64,000 nt of DNA from Flexivirga oryzae (GTDB lineage: Bacteria; Actinomycetota; Actinomycetes; Actinomycetales; Dermatophilaceae), in contig NZ_JACHVQ010000001.1 in assembly GCF_014190805.1 (NCBI RefSeq), positions 1 to 64,000 of the forward strand. The letters run 5' to 3'. The notes under the pieces were generated by a model, which saw only the letters and a list, made by a program, of their open reading frames with translations, was not told the DNA's origin and did no database searches. The translations under genes were made by a program, and so were the position numbers. This document shows positions 18,219-26,541 of this stretch, in pieces; within the stretch, counting starts at the first letter, position 1, and each line of letters starts with the position of its first letter.

Positions 18219-18228
18219 GACTGGGCGG

Positions 18229-19641
18229 GTGCTGCTGACGATCACGACGACCCACGAACCGGCGACGGACCTGGGATACCTGCTGCACAAACACCCTGAC
18301 CGGGTCCAGGACTTCCAGCAGTCGTTCGGCACGGCAACGGTCTTCTACCCCGAAGCCACCGAAAGTCGCTGCACCGCAGCACTATTGCTCCGGGTCGACC
18401 CGATCAGGCTGGCGCGGTCACGGGCGAAGAACGCGCCGGACTTCACGCTCGCGCAATACGTCAACGACCGTTCGTATGCCGCCTCGTCGTTGCTCGGCGT
18501 CGCGATGGCCGACGTCTTCAGCACGGCGCGCAGCGGCCGCTGCAAGTCGCGGCAGGAGCTTGCCGACAGCGCGATCCCGCTCGAGATCGCCCTGCCCGTG
18601 CTGCCCTGCCGGGGCGGAGTCGACTTCGCCCGACGGGTCTTCGAGCCGCTCGGGTGGAGCGTGTATGCCGAGCCGATCGCGCTCGACCCGCAACTGCCCG
18701 ACTGGGGCGACTCCCGGTACCTCCGGCTCCGCCTGACCGGAGTGGTCCGGCTCGCCGACGCGCTCAGCCAACTGCACGTGTTGCTACCGGTGCTGGACGA
18801 GTCCAAGCACTACTGGCAGGGCCCGGACGAGATCGACAAGCTGCTGCACTCGGGGGAAGGGTGGCTCGCCGCGCACCCGGACGCGGCAGTGATCACGCGT
18901 CGCTACCTGGGTCGCAGCAGCGCGCTGACTCGCACCGCTCTCGCGCGTCTCGCCGAGGTGGGTGACGACGTCGAGGCCGCCGTGGAGACGACCGCGGACG
19001 AGGATGCCCAGCAGACCGAGGAGAAGCGCGTCCCGCTGAACCGGCAGCGGCACGACGCCGTCCACCAGGTCCTGCTGGACGCGGGGGCGCGATCCGTGAT
19101 CGATCTCGGCTGCGGCCCCGGGCAGTTCCTCCAGCGCCTGGTCAAGACGTCCGCCTTCACCCGCATCGCGGGCTGTGACGTCTCGACCCGCTCGCTGCAG
19201 TATGCCGCTCGCCGACTGCACCTCGACCGGTTGAGCGAGCGCCAGGCCGAGCGGATCGAGCTCTTCCAGGGTGCCCTCACCTATGAGGATCCGCGGTTCG
19301 CCGGCTTCGACGCCGCGGTGCTGATGGAGGTGATCGAGCACGTCGACCCCTCGCGGTTGCGAGCGCTCGAACACGTGGTGTTCGAAGCGGCCACACCCGG
19401 AACGGTCATCGTCACCACGCCGAACCGCGAATACAACTGTCTCTACGAAGGACTCACCGGTGCTCGACACCCCGATCACCGTTTCGAATGGGATCGGGGG
19501 CAGTTCACCGAATGGTCAGACCGGGTAGCCGGTGCTCACGGTTACCGGGTCGAGCGGCGTGGCATCGGCGAGCTCGACGAAACACACGGCACCCCCACGC
19601 AGATGGCGATCTTCACCCGAGAGGAGGGCACCGATGACTGA
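18229..19641 (+). CDS. hen1: RNA 3'-terminal 2'-O-methyltransferase Hen1
   Basis: The 470-residue protein starts at GTG 18229 (VLLTITTTHEPATDLGYLLHKHPDRVQ), the conserved bacterial Hen1 start. The N-terminal half is the bacterial Hen1-specific ligase-activating region. The C-terminal half is a SAM methyltransferase with DLGCGPGQFL (about residue 294), AGCDVSTRSLQYAARRL, the metal-ligand block VLMEVIEHVD and TPNREYN, then HRFEWDRGQF. Hen1 methylates the 2'-OH of the cleaved 3' end before Pnkp seals it, making repaired tRNA resistant to re-cleavage by ribotoxins. The gene overlaps pnkp by 8 nt. Confidence 0.93.
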   Translation: MLLTITTTHEPATDLGYLLHKHPDRVQDFQQSFGTATVFYPEATESRCTAALLLRVDPIRLARSRAKNAPDFTLAQYVNDRSYAASSLLGVAMADVFSTARSGRCKSRQELADSAIPLEIALPVLPCRGGVDFARRVFEPLGWSVYAEPIALDPQLPDWGDSRYLRLRLTGVVRLADALSQLHVLLPVLDESKHYWQGPDEIDKLLHSGEGWLAAHPDAAVITRRYLGRSSALTRTALARLAEVGDDVEAAVETTADEDAQQTEEKRVPLNRQRHDAVHQVLLDAGARSVIDLGCGPGQFLQRLVKTSAFTRIAGCDVSTRSLQYAARRLHLDRLSERQAERIELFQGALTYEDPRFAGFDAAVLMEVIEHVDPSRLRALEHVVFEAATPGTVIVTTPNREYNCLYEGLTGARHPDHRFEWDRGQFTEWSDRVAGAHGYRVERRGIGELDETHGTPTQMAIFTREEGTDD

Positions 19642-22159
19642 ATCCACCACTGAGGCAAGGCAGCTCAGCGTCCCGGCGATGGGCATGATCGTCCTGATCG
19701 GTGTCTCCGGCAGCGGCAAGTCGACCTTCGCGGCGCGGCACTTTCGGCCCACGGAGGTGCTCTCCAGCGACTTCTGTCGCGGGCTGGTCGCCGACGACGA
19801 GAACGACCAGGCGGCGACCCCTGACGCGTTCGACGTGCTGCACTACATCGCGGGCACCCGGCTGCGACGCGGGCTGCTCACCGTCGTCGACGCGACCAAC
19901 GTGCAGCAGTCCTCCCGCGCGGAGCTGGTCAAGCTCGCGCGCAGCCACGACGTGCTCGTGGATGCGATCGTGCTCGATCTACCCGAAGCAACCGCGGTGC
20001 AGCGCAACGAGATGCGACCCGACCGGAGCTTCGGCAAGCACGTCGTGACCCGGCAGCACCGCGACCTGAAACGATCGCTGCGCCGGCTGCGGAAGGAAGG
20101 GTTCCGACGCGTGCACGTGCTGCACGGGCAGCAGGAGGTCGACGCGGTCGAGATCGTCCGGGAGCGGCCCTGGAACGACCGCACCGACCTGCACGGACCG
20201 TTCGACATCATCGGCGACGTTCACGGGTGCGTCGCCGAATTGCGCACCCTGCTGGGCGAACTCGGCTGGCAACTGCGGTATGACGACGCCGGGCGCGCCG
20301 TGGACGCCATACACCCCGAAGGACGCCAGGCGTTGTTCGTCGGCGACCTGGTCGACCGCGGCCCGGACACGCCGGGCGTCCTGCGGCTCGTCATGGGTAT
20401 GACCGCGTCCGGCAACGCGCTCAGCGTCTCCGGCAACCACGAAGCCAAACTCGTGCGAGCGCTGCGGCGCGCCAAGGTCACCGTGTCGCACGGCCTCGCC
20501 GAGTCGCTCGAGCAGCTCTCGCAGCAACCCGATGAATTCCAAGCCGACGCACTGGAGTTCATGGACGGCCTGATCAGTCACTACGTGCTCGACAGCGGCA
20601 AGCTGGTGATCGCGCACGCCGGCCTGAAGGAGAGCTACCACGGGCGGTCCTCCGGGCGCGTGCGTGCCTTCGCGCTGTACGGCGACACCACCGGCGAGAC
20701 CGACGAATACGGCCTGCCGGTGCGCTACCCCTGGGCGACCGACTACCGCGGCAAGGCCATGGTGGTCTACGGCCACACGCCGGTGCCGACCGCGGAATGG
20801 GTCAACAACACCATCTGCCTGGACACCGGTGCGGTCTTCGGCGGTGCGCTCACCGCACTGCGCTATCCGGAACGGGAGATCGTGTCGACCCCGGCGGAAC
20901 AGCAGTGGTACGAACCGGCGCGCCCTCTCGTCGCCCCGGGCTCCGAGCGCGAGTCGTCGGTGCTGCGGATCGGGGATGTCGCCGGAACCCGGTGGCTGGA
21001 AGGCATCCACGCCGGCATGGTGAAGATCCCCGAGGAGAACGCCGCGGCCGCGCTGGAGGTCATGAGCCGGTTCGCCGTCGACCCGCGCTGGCTGATCTAC
21101 CTGCCGCCGACCATGTCACCGGTCGCGACCTCGACGCTCGACGGCTACCTGGAGCACCCGGAGCAGGCGTTCGAGGAGTATGCCGCCTGGGGTGTCACGC
21201 GTGTCGTGTGCGAGGAGAAGCACATGGGCTCACGCGCGATCGCAGTGGTCGCACATGACGCCGACGCTGCCGAGCGGCGGTTCGGCATCGATGACGGTAC
21301 GTCGGGGGCGATCTACACGCGCACCGGACGCTCGTTCTTCGACGAGCCGAGCGGCCTCGTGGACCGGCTGCAGGACGCGGTCCGGCCGCTGTTCGAGGAG
21401 TTGGACACCGACTGGCTGGCACTCGACTGCGAACTGCTGCCCTGGTCGGCCAAGGCGCTCGGGCTGATCAAGGAGCAGTACGCATCGGTGGGCGCCGCGG
21501 CGCTCGGTGCGCTGCCGGACGTGCTGTCGGTGCTCGGGAAAGCGCACGAGCGTGGGCTGGATGTGACTGTGCTGATTGATGATTCGCAGCGGCGTCTCGA
21601 GCACGCGCGGGCGTTCCGCGACGCCTACACGGCATACATCCGGCCGACCGACGGGCTGGACGGCGTCACGCTGGCGCCGTTCCAGATCCTGGCCGCCGAG
21701 GGCCGCGCACTCGCGCTCGCCGAGCCGCACGACTGGCACTTGGCCCACCTGTCCCGGCTCCGCGATGAGCTGATCACGCCAACCCGGCACCGGTTCGTCG
21801 ACCTCTCCTCGCGCGAGGAGAGGGACGCCGCCACGCAGTGGTGGCTGGACCTGACCGCCGCCGGTGGAGAGGGCATGGTCGTGAAGCCGGCGCACCTCAC
21901 GGCCAGCAACGTCCAGCCGGGGTTGAAGGTGCGCGGGCGCGAATACCTGCGCATCATCTACGGTCCCGACTACACCGACTCCCTCGACGTGCTGCGGGGA
22001 CGGCACCTGGGTAAGAAGCGCAACCTGGCGCGTCGCGAGCACGGGCTCGGACTCGACGCGTTGCAGGCATTCGTCGAGCGCGAGCCGCTGTGGAAGGTTC
22101 ACCAGTCGGTCTTCGCCGTGCTGGCTCTGGAGTCGGAGCCCGTCGACCCGCGGCTGTGA
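19634..22159 (+). CDS. pnkp: Polynucleotide kinase-phosphatase-ligase Pnkp
   Basis: The 841-residue protein starts at ATG 19634 inside the end of hen1. Three domains are in order. A 5' kinase has P-loop GVSGSGKSTFA near residue 20. A metallophosphatase has GDVHGC (about 194), VGDLVDRGPDTP and GNHEAK. A C-terminal adenylyltransferase has the nucleotidyl-accepting Lys in CEEKHMGSRA (about 527) and GEGMVVKP. Together with Hen1 it heals and seals broken RNA such as ribotoxin-cut tRNA. All motifs are intact. A hairpin at its stop codon probably ends the transcript. Confidence 0.95.
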   Translation: MTESTTEARQLSVPAMGMIVLIGVSGSGKSTFAARHFRPTEVLSSDFCRGLVADDENDQAATPDAFDVLHYIAGTRLRRGLLTVVDATNVQQSSRAELVKLARSHDVLVDAIVLDLPEATAVQRNEMRPDRSFGKHVVTRQHRDLKRSLRRLRKEGFRRVHVLHGQQEVDAVEIVRERPWNDRTDLHGPFDIIGDVHGCVAELRTLLGELGWQLRYDDAGRAVDAIHPEGRQALFVGDLVDRGPDTPGVLRLVMGMTASGNALSVSGNHEAKLVRALRRAKVTVSHGLAESLEQLSQQPDEFQADALEFMDGLISHYVLDSGKLVIAHAGLKESYHGRSSGRVRAFALYGDTTGETDEYGLPVRYPWATDYRGKAMVVYGHTPVPTAEWVNNTICLDTGAVFGGALTALRYPEREIVSTPAEQQWYEPARPLVAPGSERESSVLRIGDVAGTRWLEGIHAGMVKIPEENAAAALEVMSRFAVDPRWLIYLPPTMSPVATSTLDGYLEHPEQAFEEYAAWGVTRVVCEEKHMGSRAIAVVAHDADAAERRFGIDDGTSGAIYTRTGRSFFDEPSGLVDRLQDAVRPLFEELDTDWLALDCELLPWSAKALGLIKEQYASVGAAALGALPDVLSVLGKAHERGLDVTVLIDDSQRRLEHARAFRDAYTAYIRPTDGLDGVTLAPFQILAAEGRALALAEPHDWHLAHLSRLRDELITPTRHRFVDLSSREERDAATQWWLDLTAAGGEGMVVKPAHLTASNVQPGLKVRGREYLRIIYGPDYTDSLDVLRGRHLGKKRNLARREHGLGLDALQAFVEREPLWKVHQSVFAVLALESEPVDPRL

Positions 22160-22172
22160 GCCACGGGTCGAC
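22142..22172. terminator. Hairpin at the pnkp stop, between convergent genes
   Basis: GTCGACCCG (22142-22150) pairs perfectly with CGGGTCGAC (22164-22172) across a 13-nt loop holding the pnkp TGA. No clear U-run follows. It lies between convergent pnkp and the DUF1416 gene. Confidence 0.5.
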
Positions 22173-22181
22173 GGTGCCGCG

Positions 22182-22481
22182 TCAGGCGAGTGACAGCGCC
22201 GCGTCGACGGTGCCCGGCTGATCGATCTGCAGTGTCGTGCGGGCCTTGCCGCTGCGGTGCAGCGCGGACAGGGTCCAGGCGCCCGGGGCGACGAAGAAGC
22301 GGAAGTCGCCGGTGTCCGGGGTGACCACCTCGGCGACGAACTCGTCGCCGGCGTCGAGCAACCGGACGTACGCGCCCGAGACCGGTGCGCCGTCGGTGGT
22401 CACCGAACCCTGCAGCACGGTCTGACCCGGGAGGGCGGCACCGTCCGGCAGCGAGGACCCGGCATCCGCACAACTCTGCAC
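22182..22481 (-). CDS. DUF1416 family protein
   Basis: The 99-residue protein starts at GTG 22481, two bases after the rhodanese stop. It shows the DUF1416 pattern VLQGSVTTDGAPVSGAYVRLLDAGDEFVAEVVTPDTGDFRFFVAPGAWTLSALHR. This is a small beta-sandwich, carboxypeptidase-regulatory-like fold with no catalytic residues evident. In actinobacteria the family nearly always follows a thiosulfate sulfurtransferase gene, as here. Function is unknown, presumed linked to sulfur transfer. Confidence 0.88.
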   Translation of the reverse strand: MQSCADAGSSLPDGAALPGQTVLQGSVTTDGAPVSGAYVRLLDAGDEFVAEVVTPDTGDFRFFVAPGAWTLSALHRSGKARTTLQIDQPGTVDAALSLA

Positions 22482-22483
22482 GG

Positions 22484-23311
22484 TCAGACCTCCCGCTCGA
22501 CCGGCACGCCCACCAGCGAGCCGTATTCGGTCCACGAGCCGTCGTAGTTCCGCACGTTCTTCAGACCGAGCAGCTCGCGCAGCACGAACCACGTGTGGCT
22601 GGAACGCTCGCCGATACGGCAGTACGCGATGGTGTCCTTGGCGTCGTCCAGGTCGCCGTACAGCTCCTGGAGCTCGGCGTCGGACTTGAACGTGCCGTCC
22701 TCGTTGGCGGCCTTGCTCCACGGCACGTTGGTCGCACCGGGCACGTGGCCGGCGACATACGGCTGCTCCTGCGGCAGGTGCGCGGGGGCGAACAGCTTGC
22801 CGGAGAACTCGTCGGGGGAGCGGACGTCGACCAGGTTCTGGGCGCCGATGGCGGCGACCACGTCGTCGCGGAACGCGCGGATCGAGCGGTCCTGCTCGGT
22901 GGCCTGGTAGGTGGTGGCGTCGCGGGTGACGGTCTCGGCGTCCAGGGTCCGCCCGTCCAGCTCCCACTTCTTGCGCCCGCCGTCGAGCAGCTTGACGGAC
23001 CGGTGGCCGTAGACCTTGAAGTACCAGTAGGCGTACGCCGCGAACCAGTTGTTGTTGCCGCCGTAGAGGATCACCGTGTCGTCGCCCGCGATGCCGCGCG
23101 AGGACAGCAGCTTCTCGAACTGCTCCTTGTTCACGAAGTCGCGCCGGACCGGGTCCTGCAGGTCCAGCCGCCAGTCGAGTTTGACCGCGCCGGGGATGTG
23201 CCCCTTGTCGTATGCCGAGACGTCCTCGTCGACCTCGACGAACACGACTCCTGGGGCGTTGAGATTCTGCTCGGCCCACTCTGCCGAGACGAGGACGTCA
23301 GCGCGACTCAT
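22484..23311 (-). CDS. Thiosulfate sulfurtransferase (two-domain rhodanese)
   Basis: The 275-residue protein has two rhodanese domains. The N-terminal one (VLVSAEWAEQNL...HIPGAVKLDW...DDTVILYGGNNNWFAAYAYW) is non-catalytic. The C-terminal one (NLVDVRSPDEFSG...GHVPGATNVPWSKA) ends in the active-site loop AYCRIGERSSHTW, with Cys as the persulfide carrier. It moves sulfane sulfur from thiosulfate to cyanide or cell acceptors. AGGAG lies upstream of the ATG. The 5' region has an inverted GTAGAA/TTCTAC pair (23330-23335, 23349-23354) that might bind a regulator. Confidence 0.92.
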   Translation of the reverse strand: MSRADVLVSAEWAEQNLNAPGVVFVEVDEDVSAYDKGHIPGAVKLDWRLDLQDPVRRDFVNKEQFEKLLSSRGIAGDDTVILYGGNNNWFAAYAYWYFKVYGHRSVKLLDGGRKKWELDGRTLDAETVTRDATTYQATEQDRSIRAFRDDVVAAIGAQNLVDVRSPDEFSGKLFAPAHLPQEQPYVAGHVPGATNVPWSKAANEDGTFKSDAELQELYGDLDDAKDTIAYCRIGERSSHTWFVLRELLGLKNVRNYDGSWTEYGSLVGVPVEREV

Positions 23312-23434
23312 AACCTGATGCTCTCCTAAGTAGAAGTTTGTGTTGGGTTTCTACGATAGGCCCGCCCGATTCGCCGCCGCAGTCGGTGCCCGGAAATTGG
23401 ACGGGCGAGCACGATCCGCATCGGCGAGAGGGTC

Positions 23435-23584
23435 GAGGTGGCCGAGCCTGTCGAGGTGGGCGAGCCTGTCGAGGTGGCCGAGCCTGTCGAGGTCCCGGTG
23501 GAGTTGGCCGAGCTTGTCGAGGTGGCCGAGCCTGTCGAGGTGGCCGAGCTTGTCGAGGTCCCGGTGGAGTTGGCCGAGCCTGTC
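23435..23584 (+). repeat. 18-bp and 30-bp tandem repeats (GAGGTGGCCGAGCCTGTC)
   Basis: The array is five 18-bp units and two 30-bp variants that begin GAGGTCCCGGTGGAG, in the order 18-18-18-30-18-18-30. The frame is open in phase with the downstream aminotransferase and reads EVAEPV repeats. Because a better ATG with ribosome site lies at 23633, the array is probably untranslated. The stretch 23312-23632 holds nothing else except the rhodanese promoter. Confidence 0.85.
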
Positions 23585-23632
23585 TGCGATCCTGCAGAGG
23601 CACACTCGCGCGGCATCTTCGAAAGGCTTGGC

Positions 23633-24856
23633 ATGGAGCAGACGGCGACCCAGCGGTATGACGTGACGGCGGTGCGCGAGCAGTTCCCCTCGTTACGCAG
23701 CGGGCGCGCCCACTTCGACGCACCCGGCGGCACCCAGACACCCGAGCCCGTCGCGCGTGCGGTGTATGACGCCCTCGCCGCGCCGCTGTCCAACCGGGGC
23801 CGGCGCACCCAGGCCGAGCGCAACGCCGACGACCTCGTTCGAGGCGCCCGCGCCGCAATGGGTGACCTGCTCGGCGTCGACGCGGGCACCGTGGCGTTCG
23901 GCCGCAGTGCCACCGCGCTGACCTTCGCGATGTCCCGCACGCTCGCCCAGGGGTGGCGGTCCGGCGACGAGATCATCCTCAGCCGACTCGACCACGACGC
24001 GAACGTCGGGCCGTGGCTGCTCGCCGCGCAGCGGTCCGGTGTGGACGTCAAGTGGGCCGACTTCGACCCGGCGACCGGTGAACTGGATCTCGCGACCATC
24101 GCCGATCAGCTGTCGGGCCGGACCCGGCTGGTCGCGCTCACGGGTGCCTCCAATCTCATCGGAACCCAACCGGACATCGCCGCGGTGGCGGGGGCGGCCC
24201 ACCGCACCCCGGCACTGGTCTACGTCGACGGCGTGCACCACACCGCGCACAGCTTCGTCGACGTGCCGGCGCTCGGGGCGGACCTCTACGTCTGCTCGCC
24301 GTACAAGTTCCTCGGACCGCACTGCGGTGTGCTGACCGGCCGGGCCGACCTGCTGCGCGAGCTCACCCCCGACAAGCTGCGGCCGTCCACCGACGAGACT
24401 CCCGAACGCTTCGAACTGGGCACTCTCCCGTACGAATTGCTCGCCGGGGTCACCGCGGCGGTCGACTTCCTCGCCGACCTGGTGCCGGGCACCGGTGCCC
24501 GGCGCGACCGGCTGCGGACGTCGCTGGGTGTGCTCGAGGAGCACGAGGACACCCTGCGCAAGCGGGTGGAGGACGGCCTGGCGCTGCTGCCCCAAGTGAC
24601 GGTCCACTCCCGCGCCGCGCGGCGGACCCCGACGCTCTTCATGACCTTCGCCGACCGCCCGGCGGAGCAGGTGTCGGACTACCTGGAGACGGACGGGATC
24701 GACGCGCCGGCGGGCACGTTCTACGCCTACGAACCGGCTCGCCGCCTCGGCGTGGACAGCGGCCTGCGGATCGGGCTGGCGCCATACAGCACGCAGGACG
24801 ACATCGACCGGTTCATCACCTCGTTGGGCAACTGCCTGCGCGGCGCCGACCTGTAA
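23633..24856 (+). CDS. Class V aminotransferase (cysteine-desulfurase-like, VC1184 type)
   Basis: The 407-residue protein starts at ATG 23633 with GAAAGG upstream; the longer GTG-started frame would include 65 repeat-encoded residues. It has the fold-type I PLP pattern: HFDAPGGTQTPEPVA, SRLDHDANVGPWL, LVALTGASNLIGTQPDI, VYVDGVHHTAHSFVDV and the Lys in VCSPYKFLGPHCGVL that would bind PLP. It resembles the cysteine-desulfurase-like subfamily whose substrate is not settled. No Cys-containing desulfurase loop is obvious near the C-terminus. It is divergent from the rhodanese gene. Confidence 0.85.
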   Translation: MEQTATQRYDVTAVREQFPSLRSGRAHFDAPGGTQTPEPVARAVYDALAAPLSNRGRRTQAERNADDLVRGARAAMGDLLGVDAGTVAFGRSATALTFAMSRTLAQGWRSGDEIILSRLDHDANVGPWLLAAQRSGVDVKWADFDPATGELDLATIADQLSGRTRLVALTGASNLIGTQPDIAAVAGAAHRTPALVYVDGVHHTAHSFVDVPALGADLYVCSPYKFLGPHCGVLTGRADLLRELTPDKLRPSTDETPERFELGTLPYELLAGVTAAVDFLADLVPGTGARRDRLRTSLGVLEEHEDTLRKRVEDGLALLPQVTVHSRAARRTPTLFMTFADRPAEQVSDYLETDGIDAPAGTFYAYEPARRLGVDSGLRIGLAPYSTQDDIDRFITSLGNCLRGADL

Positions 24857-24881
24857 CCCGGGCGCTCGCCACCCGCTCGCC

Positions 24882-24936
24882 GAGAGTGCAGTTCGCGCCG
24901 TTCCCAACGCCGCACACCGACCACAAGTGCACTCTC
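24882..24936 (+). terminator. Hairpin GAGAGTGCA...TGCACTCTC after the aminotransferase
   Basis: A 9-bp perfect stem (24882-24890 with 24928-24936) extends past a mismatch by a CGC/GCG pairing. The 37-nt loop is itself GC-rich. It may be a terminator or an interspersed palindrome. The gap 24857-25029 holds nothing else that I see. Confidence 0.45.
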
Positions 24937-25029
24937 AGCGCGGCTTCCGCGACCGCCACGCCGGGGCGCCCGAGCCGGGTGAGGCAGGATGATTCACGTC
25001 GGCTCGTCGGACGAGAGATCGGAAAAGGT

Positions 25030-25512
25030 GTGGCGGACAAGAATGAGGTGCCCGACCTCGTCGAGAGCGTCGAGATCGACGCGCCCCTCGACGTCGTCTG
25101 GCGTCTGGTGCAGGACCTGCGTCGGATGCCCGAATGGAGTCCGCAGGTCGAGTCGACCCGGCTCAAGGACGAAGCCGCCGGCCTCGGGCAAGGAGCGCGG
25201 TTCACGAACGCCAACCGGCAGGGTGAACTCGCCTGGAAGACCCACGGCACCGTGGTCCGGTTCGCGCCGGAGCACGAGCTCGCCTTCCGGATCGAGGAGA
25301 ACTGGGCGATCTGGTCCTTCCGCCTGGAGCGCACCGATCGCGACACGACCGTGCTCACCCAGCGACGCGAGGCACCCGACGGCATCTCGGACCTGTCGCG
25401 TGAGCTGACCGACGCCTACCTGGGTGGCCAGGAGACGTTCACCGAGACGCTGCGGGACGGCATGCGGCAGACGTTGGCAGCCATCAGCGCCGCGGCGGTG
25501 GCGGGCGACTGA
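25030..25512 (+). CDS. SRPBCC-family protein (polyketide-cyclase-like)
   Basis: The 160-residue protein starts at GTG 25030. It shows the START/SRPBCC helix-grip pattern: ESVEIDAPLDVVWRLVQDLRRMPEWSPQVESTRL near the N-terminus, HGTVVRFAPEHELAFRIEE in the middle and an amphipathic C-terminal helix (ETLRDGMRQTLAAISAAA). Such proteins bind hydrophobic ligands; the ligand is unknown. The convergent HTH gene ends 19 bp downstream. A GTG further upstream would extend into the hairpin region and was rejected. Confidence 0.85.
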   Translation: MADKNEVPDLVESVEIDAPLDVVWRLVQDLRRMPEWSPQVESTRLKDEAAGLGQGARFTNANRQGELAWKTHGTVVRFAPEHELAFRIEENWAIWSFRLERTDRDTTVLTQRREAPDGISDLSRELTDAYLGGQETFTETLRDGMRQTLAAISAAAVAGD

Positions 25513-25531
25513 CTGCAGGGCGATCCGTCGC

Positions 25532-26143
25532 TCAGCTGGCGGCGCTGAGCCTGGCGCAGCACAGGTCCGGACGCACGAACGGATCGAGCCGCTCGACCCG
25601 CACGTCGCTGCCGGCTCCGTCGAGGACACCCTGCATCAGGCCGAGATGGATGGCGCACACGAGGCCGCCGGTCGGCGTCGTGAGCTCGAGGAACGGGCAG
25701 TGGTGCAGCTCGAGCTCGGTGGAACTCGTTCTCTCCGGGGCGAACTCGAGCTCGCCGAGCGCATCGATCAGGCCGTCGACCGGCTCCGGGTGGTCGGCAT
25801 ACACCTCCTCGGCGACGCGTCGTCCCCAGCGCCGCCCGGCCCGCCGCGCGTGCTCCTTGGGCCGCGGCCCGGCGGCGACATCGTCGAGCAACAACTGGGC
25901 CAGCGGGAGGTAGGTGCGCGGACCGGTGCGGTCCATCGCGGCGACGGCGCGGACGAGCGTCGCCGGCCGCCCCGGGCCCGTCGGCTCGGCACGTAGCTGC
26001 TCGACAAGCCCGCTGTCGGTCAGCGCCTCCAGGTGGAAGCGCACCGTGTTGACGTGCACCCCGGCCCGCGCGGCAACCTCGGCGATCGGCAGGGGCTCGG
26101 GGGCGTCGCGCAGGATCTGCAGGACCGTCGCCCGCGTGGTCAC
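25532..26143 (-). CDS. ArsR-like HTH regulator with C-terminal Cys cluster (possible Fe-S sensor)
   Basis: The 203-residue protein starts at GTG 26143 overlapping the cupin stop (GTGA). The N-terminal winged helix is TVLQILRDAPEPLPIAEVAARAGVHVNTVRFHLEALTDSGLVEQ. The C-terminal part has LHHCPF, a second Cys in GLVCAIHLGLMQG and a Cys pair in PDLCCARL, an arrangement reminiscent of iron-sulfur regulators such as SufR. Cofactor binding is inference. It probably controls the adjacent cupin and DUF2249 genes through the palindrome at 26490-26504. Confidence 0.78.
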   Translation of the reverse strand: MTTRATVLQILRDAPEPLPIAEVAARAGVHVNTVRFHLEALTDSGLVEQLRAEPTGPGRPATLVRAVAAMDRTGPRTYLPLAQLLLDDVAAGPRPKEHARRAGRRWGRRVAEEVYADHPEPVDGLIDALGELEFAPERTSSTELELHHCPFLELTTPTGGLVCAIHLGLMQGVLDGAGSDVRVERLDPFVRPDLCCARLSAAS

Positions 26144-26484
26144 AACGAGGTCACCCGGGCCATCGTGAGCACCACGACCGAGTCCTCCAGCGCCTCGAGC
26201 GCGTGCCGGTGCTGCGGTATGGCGATCAGCTCTCCGGCGCCCATCTCCCACGAGTCGTCGCCCGCGGTGAGCCGCACCCGGCCGCGCAGCACGTGCAGGA
26301 ACGCCTCGCCGGGGTTCTCGTGCTCGGACAGGTGCTGGCCGGCCATGAGGGCCAGCACGACCTGGCTGAGCACGCCTTTCGGTGCGGCGTGGAACGCGTG
26401 GGTCGCCCGGCCGCTGGACGCCTCCGCGGCACGGGAGAGGAGATCGTCGGCGAGGGATCCGAGGGCTGCGGGGGTGTCTGCCAT
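26140..26484 (-). CDS. Small cupin protein
   Basis: The 114-residue single-domain cupin has ALMAGQHLSEHENPGEAFLHVLRGRVRL (motif 1, with H, H and E ligands) and GELIAIPQHRHALEALEDSVVVLTMAR (motif 2 with His). The metal site looks complete. The small size suggests a sensor or detoxification role rather than a large dioxygenase. It is the first gene of a two-gene operon with the HTH regulator and is divergent from the DUF2249-cupin gene. Confidence 0.85.
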   Translation of the reverse strand: MADTPAALGSLADDLLSRAAEASSGRATHAFHAAPKGVLSQVVLALMAGQHLSEHENPGEAFLHVLRGRVRLTAGDDSWEMGAGELIAIPQHRHALEALEDSVVVLTMARVTSL

Positions 26485-26489
26485 GCTTA

Positions 26490-26504
26490 GAATTTACACA
26501 ATTC
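26490..26504. promoter_or_regulatory. AT-rich palindrome GAATT-TACAC-AATTC between divergent cupin genes
   Basis: The 15-bp site is a perfect 5-bp inverted repeat around TACAC. It sits 6 bp before the cupin ATG on the minus strand and 38 bp before the DUF2249 GTG. Its base composition contrasts with the GC-rich surroundings, as expected of an operator or promoter. Confidence 0.5.
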
Positions 26505-26541
26505 ACCGATGTGGAAAAGGTCCCGAGCGAAAGAAGGCACC

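Noticed and set aside
23435..23584. Possible CRISPR array
   Set aside because: Repeats are contiguous 18-30 bp units with no unique spacers and no cas genes nearby.
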